From positions 1 through 64,000 of the forward strand of contig MDYQ01000048.1 of assembly GCA_003024175.1 (NCBI GenBank): DNA of 64,000 bases, read 5' to 3'. This DNA comes from Planoprotostelium fungivorum. Lineage: Eukaryota; Evosea; Variosea; Cavosteliida; Cavosteliaceae. Below the pieces are notes generated by a model. It did not search any database, had not been told where the DNA came from, and saw only the letters and a program-made list of their open reading frames with translations. Numbering within the stretch: the stretch's first letter is position 1; the number at the start of each line of letters is the position of its first letter. This document shows, one piece after another, positions 57,729-64,000 of this stretch. The position numbers were made by a program, and so were the translations under genes.

Positions 57729-60700
57729 ATGCAGAGGTCTTCGGTCCTTTTTCTGGCCCTGCTCACAGTTGCCACTGGCCAACGTGAGGAGTTAGTAGAT
57801 GTTAGAGATGTCTGATGTCTGATTCCAGTGTTCATTCAGTTCGATAATCGAGATGCTGCATACCAAAGAGGAGCTACGGCTACCGTCTCTATTCTGACCA
57901 ATCTGGTCCTTGACTACAACAGATGTCCACTTCGCCTCTCTTTCAGTCCTCCCACTCTTCCGGACATCTCATACACTGGCTCACCCGTCTCATTCTCTGT
58001 CGGAAATCGTCCTCTATTCTATGAAGTCCTCGTCAACGACCTGAACAACTGCTATTCCAACTTCCTCGAGGGACCTCTCACATCTCGATTCTGGGTTTTG
58101 AGTGATGGACGACCGAATCCCATCTACGGCGCGTCTCTCACCGCTTCAAACTCTTCCGTCCCTGTGGCCACTCCCATCTCATTCACCCTCTTAACGGATG
58201 AGCCATTGGCCACTTCTTGTGCTCCCGTCGGTTTCTATCAGCTCAGCACCGATGCCTCCGTGAATGCCTCCGTCAAAATCACGGTAGGAAGCCGAATCAC
58301 TCCCCTCTCTTTCCAGCCAGACATCGGAGGCACATGGACTCTCACCATCACATCTCCATGTTTCCCCGCCCCTCTATCCACCTCTTTCAATGTTCTCAAG
58401 TCAGTGGATCTGACCGTCAACGCCAACGTCTACCCCGATGTCTACATCACGGTCAACACAAAGTCCGCCGCTGCTCTTCCCCCCAACTGCCTCGTTCGCT
58501 ACGATCTCACCTTCAGCAACGGCAGCATCATCCAAACCGCCGATCTCACAAACACATCGAGCTGGATCTTCTCCTTCGACCCCAATCCTTCTACTGGATA
58601 CGGTGTCTACACCATCAACCCCACATGTGGCTGCGGCTACACGTGCAATCGAGCCCAATTCACCTACGGACCTTCTCCCCTCCGTCCAGTGTCGCTATCC
58701 ATCTCACCCAACTACCTCTTCAGCTTGTTCTATAGTTACTCTTACAACGACTGCCCTACCACCTTAGTCATCACGTATGGAAATACTGTCGTCTACAACC
58801 AGACAGCCTCTTCACCCGGTGCTCTGGCTTTCTCTCCTTCCTCCGTCGGAAATTATGCACTCAGCCTGAAGACTTGTTCGAACTACAACGCGACTGCCAT
58901 CGACGGCAAGATTCTCGTCGTGGGACAGATACCGGTTGCCATGACGCCCAACTACAACGGAACAACTTTCGTGTTGCCTGTCAATACGGGTATGGTATTT
59001 CCCATCATTCCCGCCGAAAAGAGCTTCCTGACCGACGGGTGCTACCTCACGGTATCCGTCAAGTCCCCCGGATTCTCCGCGAGTTTTCCATTGGATCAGA
59101 ACCACACGGTTTACGACTTCACCAGTTGCGCTTACCCCGGACCCTTCTACAGGAGTCTATCGGTCGGAGTTTATGGTTGCCAGGAGACTTGTTACAGGTG
59201 AGACGATGACGTGTGCATGACTCACGCGTGCAGGGATGCCAACTGCGTGGCTTACTCCGTAGACACCGACAACAACGAGTGCTTCCTCCAAAACTTTGCT
59301 TCCAACTTCTCGAACTCTGAAACGTTCCTCTGCGGTGTCACCCCCAGCAACAAGTATGACGTCATCACACGTCATCAAACTGACTGATCCAGGCCCATTT
59401 ACCTTCCAACTGGTGACTACACGACCTCGTGGACTTCTAGCTGCCCTCGCTACGATCCCACCCCCTTGAACTCCTTCATCTTCTCCGTGGTCAATCCCAC
59501 CACCACCATCGACAGCGTACGTTACGATGGTAACCCAGGTTTCCGCACCCTCAAACTCCTCGGCTTTGACACGTCATCCAACGATCCGTGTCAGTTGAAC
59601 GTCCTCTTGTACCTCGACAATGTCCTCGTCTCCAATCTGACCGCTGGACTGGATTCCTCCCTCCCCCTGCCCAACGTGGGACCCTCTGGCAAGTACCAAG
59701 TCAAGCTACAGCCCTTCTCTGGTTGCTACAACCAAGATCTGACTCTCAAGGGTGACCCCAGGGCAAGCTTCACCATCCCCCCCGTGACACCCACTCTCTT
59801 GCCCTTCTACCCCATCTACTCGGGAGACAGCATCTCTCCAAGCTGGAAGGTATTCCCTCCCATCGACGCCACGACATTGTACTACTCCCTGTCGAACGCT
59901 AGTGGTATCTTGATCAACGACACGTACAACCCCATGCAGGAGCAGGTCTCCCCCGGTGTCTACACGTGAGTTGGAACATTTTGGCGGGAACGGACTCACT
60001 CTTCCCAGTTACCAAGTATCGTGTTACACCCCCGGCATGGCCTTCACTACCAGTAGCCCCATCACCATCCTCGGTCGCCCCGCCGCCTCTGCTCTCTACG
60101 AGAACGACGGACCCTCCCTCCAGATCACGTACGGTACTCCCTTCTTGCGTACACACTACGTAAGAGACACCCCCCTGTGTCCCACGACCACCGTCACTGG
60201 CTACAACCTCGCCACCGGCAACGTCGTCAGTGATTTCCAGATCGTTTACGATTCACAGAGTGCCACCATCACAGCTCCCTCTACCCTCCCCGTGGGCAAT
60301 TACGGCTACAAGCTCCAGGGCAACGAAACTTCTTGTGATCCAAAGGCACACTACACCTTCCAAGTCATTCCCATCGTAGTGCAGCCTTTCTCCTACGAAC
60401 ACTTGCTCTCCACCCTGGACTATTTCTCTCTCTCCGTGACCAACAACCCTGGATTCATTCCACAGGGCGTAAACCTCACCGTCGACGTCTACCCTCTCGG
60501 AAAGAAGGTTTCAGCTGCCACGTTGACCTTCAACAGCGAGACCAACTTGGTCGATCTGACTGAGAATTTGAAGGAGGGAAGTTACCAATTGGACTTGTCT
60601 TCCAACTTGCCCGTGTTTGATTTCAGCGCCGCCAGTGGAATGCTGTTCACCGTCTATTCGGATGCCACCAAACTACCCTGTACATTATACGTGAGTTACC

Positions 60701-63700
60701 GTGGCAACCGGTGATCCGCTGACGACATCAGGATACCTTCTCTGCAAATAACCTGGTCATCTCTTTGAGTTTTGCGCCTCAGTTTTACCCTTCACCTCCT
60801 CCCATGTGCAACGTGACAGTTCAACTTCAGAGCAAGGCCCACAGATTCTCCATCACTTCTTCTATCTCCGACAACAGAATCTATCTGCCCATCCCCTCTT
60901 CTACCCCGTACGGCATCTACAACGCGACGTGGTCTTCGGACTGTTCCGGTATGGATCTGTCTCAGGTGATGATGTAGGATGACGTCATCGGTCTGACTCT
61001 CAGCAGTTATCCCCTCAGTATGACTGGAGCGACCTCTACCGTGATCTGTTCTATTACTACACAAACTTTATCCAGTACGATGGTCCCCAGTTCAACTCCG
61101 CCTGCAACTTGACCCTCACGTTCAACGGCTCTACCCCCCTCACGCTTCCCGTCCATTCTGCACCCCGCAGCGACATGCGTACCTTACTTCTTCCCGGATT
61201 GTACAACATCGACTGCAGCTCTTCCTGTGCCATCATCAACACCACAAGCTTCTGTGGAGGTCCCATTTCTTTGACTGTTGAAAATCTCTTCAGCGGTAGC
61301 GGCAGCTGGAAGTCTCAGACGCGCATCTCACCCTCCAACGTAGCCGCCTCCTCTTGTACGTACAACTTCACACTGTACGCTCCCGCCGCGTCACCCATTG
61401 TCTTCACTACGACCTCCCTCAAACCAACCTTGGTACTCCACCGTGACGTGGGATACTACCGATACGTACCCAGCAGTAACTACCAGTGTGGTTACTATGT
61501 CAACTCGTTCAGCTATTTTGTTGCTCCCAGCACGACTTACCTGCAGTATGACGCCTCCATCGGCCAGTTTGGCCTGGTCAATTCTCTCACTTACGTAGAT
61601 GATATCATCGTCACCCTGTCGGACATCATTCATCCTTCCACCACCTTCACGACCAGCAAAGCAACCAACTGGAGCACTGCCGCCGTTCCCTCCGGTGAGT
61701 CGACGAAATTTCCCTCGATTTTCTATGATATTCACCGTGGATCAGGTGTGTATAGAGCGAGTGCGGTGAGCTACGCAAATGGTCCCATCTCCCTGTACAA
61801 TTCAATCGTCACGGTAGGAAAGCCATACCTCCTCCGCAACTTGGCAGCCGTTCAGGCCAACTTGACATCGACTCGTTACCACAAGGTCGGCGAATGTATC
61901 TCCTTGGATCTCGGTCCGTACGTACAGTACTGGTCTCCCTCCATCTACCAGACTCCTCAGTGGTCTTCCAGTACGTAACAATTCGTATTGTCTTCTCTGA
62001 CGTGTTGTTAGTCGGCACGGACAACCAAGGTCAGTACCAGCTGTGTCTGAGCAGCCCCTACGCAGGATCAGACGCCACTCTGAACATCAACAACGACATC
62101 TACGTCTTAGCTCCCGACGTCAACATCTTGGCTGAACCTCTCAACGGAAACTATTTTATCTACGCTTACCGCTCTGGTTCAATGGTCGTCACCTACATGA
62201 ACGTGTACACCAACTTTGGCCCCTGGAACATCACCCTGGACGGTCACAACTACAACCACATTGGAGATTACACTCAGTACAACCTGTGGAGGCTACCCAA
62301 CGGACCTATCTCATACACCATCAACACCCCCCTCGGTAGTTACCCTGGTACATTCTCCATCAGTTACCAGGGACAGAGGGCCACTCTCTTGTCCCGTACT
62401 GACAGCCAATTGGCCTTCGATTTGGCTTTCAATGGTCCGGAGAGATTCGTCCTGCCCGCTGGTACTACCGTTACCATGGTCAGTGGTAACACCGCGGTGT
62501 CGGCGAACGTAACTTCCCAGGGAACCGTTACGTTTCCTTACGTAGGGCCTGTTCCCATTCAGGTGGATTTCATCAAGGTGGATCCCGACGTGGCCAAGTT
62601 GGGCTGGCCGTCTTATTTCACACAATACTACAGCGTCCCGACGTACACTACGTACGCCGCTAGATCATCCCAAGCCATCGTGGGAGGCTACTACCCTCTC
62701 TACCAGCAGACGATGGCTGTCATCAACAACGCACAGATTGTCGGTGCTGATCTGGGAAACGGTGACAAGCGATCCCTGTCTGACGTTTCCACGTTCACCT
62801 CCACGAACGTTGCCCTGACAACTCCCAACGGACCCCAGACCGTAGGCCGTGAGTGATGACATCATCATACGTCATCTGACATCATCCCAGTCGATCCCTT
62901 GAACTCTCTGTTCGTCGGACCCCTCGCCCAGGGTGACTACTCTGCCAACTTTGGTCCCTCTTCTCTCTCTTGGTCCGCCTACTCGCTTCGCGTGGATCCA
63001 TCATCTGTCACCATCTCTACTGCCGTAGATTCCTCCCTGAACATCGCCGTAAACTTCACCGTGAAGGATGTCGACGGGAAGCCTCTGTCTCCAGTGATGC
63101 TGGCGAGATTCTATCTGCAAACCTCCATCGTCCCACCACAGGAGGACCGTGAGGCGATCATCTCCACTGCCATCACCCCTGGTAACATCGTTTGGGTCGT
63201 ACCACACACCTACAACAACTTCACCGTCACCGTTTTGGCCACTGGAATCACTTACTACGCTCAATTTCCCTACCCCGTCACCATCTACAACGATGTAGTC
63301 AAGAGCCCCTTCTCTGGTAACACCGTGACACCCAAGATCTTGGGCATTGCCTCTGCTTGTACAGATCTCCAAGTGTACATCCCAGGTTACGCCACCTTCT
63401 CCATCTCTTCCTCTCCCCGGTTGCCATGGAACTTCACCAATGGAATCGCTACCGTTCCCAGGGAATATCTGGAACACGGTAAATACATCATCAGCGCGGG
63501 AGGATCTTTTGGCTTGGGACAGATCACGGTCACCATCGGATCGATTAACGTGGACATCTACCCTCAAGTGTACAACTTGCGTCCTTCAGACAAGACGATT
63601 TTCACTCCTACTTGGGCCAGCTGCAAGCCAGCTGGAGTCACTTACATGTGGTACCTCAACGAGGTCAACACATACAACGGCAGTACCTTCACCGTCGCTC

Positions 63701-64000
63701 CATTCAGCTTCCCCCTCGGCCGCAGTTATTTGTACTTGATGGTGATGAAGGGCAATCAGTATATCAGCGGGGCTGAGACAAGTTTCCGTATCTCTGCTGC
63801 CGCTCCAACGTTCTCCCTGACGAGTGGCATCGATAACTTCCAAGTCAGTGCAGCCCAAGCTTTCAAGTTGAACGCCTCCGCCTCCACCGACGTGGACGCT
63901 CCATCGGGAAGCGTCATCAATGCCGCATGGAGCTGCAGCTCCAACGGATCTCCTTGCTTGGATTCCCAGGGAAAGAACTTGTCTCTGGCCAGCCAGCTGT
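57729..64000 (+). CDS. Large secreted REJ/PKD-like surface protein, cut by window end
   Basis: A signal peptide, MQRSSVLFLALLTVATGQ, is followed after one intron by LFIQFDNRDAAYQRGATATV. The rest is a long chain of beta-sandwich-like units with spaced cysteines and many NxS/T sites, such as PVSFSVGNRPLFYEVLVNDL, TLTITSPCFPAPLSTSFNVL, CGCGYTCNRAQFTYGPSPL and SVGVYGCQETCYRDANCVAY. Exons are long here and introns few (near 59200, 59353, 59970, 60693, 60966, 61970, 62850). Near the window end FKLNASASTDVDAPSGSV and AAWSCSSNGSPCL match the opening of a REJ module as in polycystin-1 and sea urchin receptors. A C-terminal membrane or channel part probably lies beyond 64000. It may be an adhesin or mechanosensor. 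Confidence 0.82.

Noticed and set aside
63001-63567. Long - strand open frame opposite the surface-protein gene
   Set aside because: It mirrors the biased codon use of the + strand gene, has no family motif, and similar antisense frames occur all along the same gene.

Overview
The window is a gene-dense stretch of a protist-like nuclear genome. The genes are eukaryotic (RNA polymerase AC19, ERGIC3/Erv46, ADAT1, SPO22/ZIP4, RUN and RhoGAP proteins). Almost every gene is cut by many short GT-AG introns, often only 38-80 nt. Spacers are often below 150 bp and neighbouring genes commonly face each other or diverge. The lineage cannot be fixed from the window. An amoebozoan or similar intron-rich heterotroph fits the SH3-RhoGAP, RUN, F-box/ankyrin and polycystin-like genes, but this is inference. 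All multi-exon models below were built by eye from reading-frame continuity, GT-AG sites and family motifs, so minor exon borders may be off.

Layout. 1-1336: degenerate subtelomere-like repeats ending in two CCCTAAA telomere-type units. 2.3-10.1 kb: last exon of a small membrane protein (-), then + strand glutamine synthetase-like enzyme with a mitochondrial-type leader, SH3-RhoGAP, RNA polymerase I/III AC19, and ERGIC3. 10.1-12.5 kb: TPR protein (-), convergent with ERGIC3. 13.4-17.0 kb: small secreted protein (+) and SLC26/SulP anion transporter (-). 17.4-23.8 kb: SPO22/ZIP4-like meiotic TPR protein and a DHA1-type MFS drug/polyamine antiporter (+). 23.9-30.7 kb: PAS protein, TPR-C1 protein and acylaminoacyl peptidase (all -). 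30.8-36.9 kb: small CxxC protein, F-box/ankyrin protein, stand-alone APH-like kinase (-), and a CID-like/F-box fusion. 37.0-42.1 kb: acidic NPLF-repeat membrane protein and RING-H2 protein (-). 42.7-45.1 kb: SELENOO pseudokinase (+). 45.1-47.3 kb: AT-richer island with a hairpin-rich repeat array. 47.3-57.4 kb: CLN7-like MFS (-), an uncertain small gene (-), cystathionine beta-lyase-type PLP enzyme (-), an unknown gene with a CS/HSP20-like end (+), ADAT1 (-), RUN/coiled-coil protein (+). 57.7 kb to the window end: large secreted REJ/PKD-like surface protein (+), cut by the window edge.

The genes do not form one pathway; this is ordinary housekeeping plus signalling content. The most interesting signals are structural: (i) a short palindrome, TCTACAACGRTGTAGA and its half sites, scattered through tiny introns from about 28 to 55 kb and sometimes supplying the TTGTAG splice acceptor; (ii) stop codons embedded in AATAAA at several gene ends, including both members of one convergent pair; (iii) an inverted-repeat array at 45.5-46.05 kb whose 17-bp signature recurs as a palindrome at 52.25 kb; (iv) two uncommon predicted architectures, a CID-like domain joined to F-box/LRR/ankyrin-like parts and an NPLFDDEEE-repeat acidic protein joined to a polytopic membrane domain.
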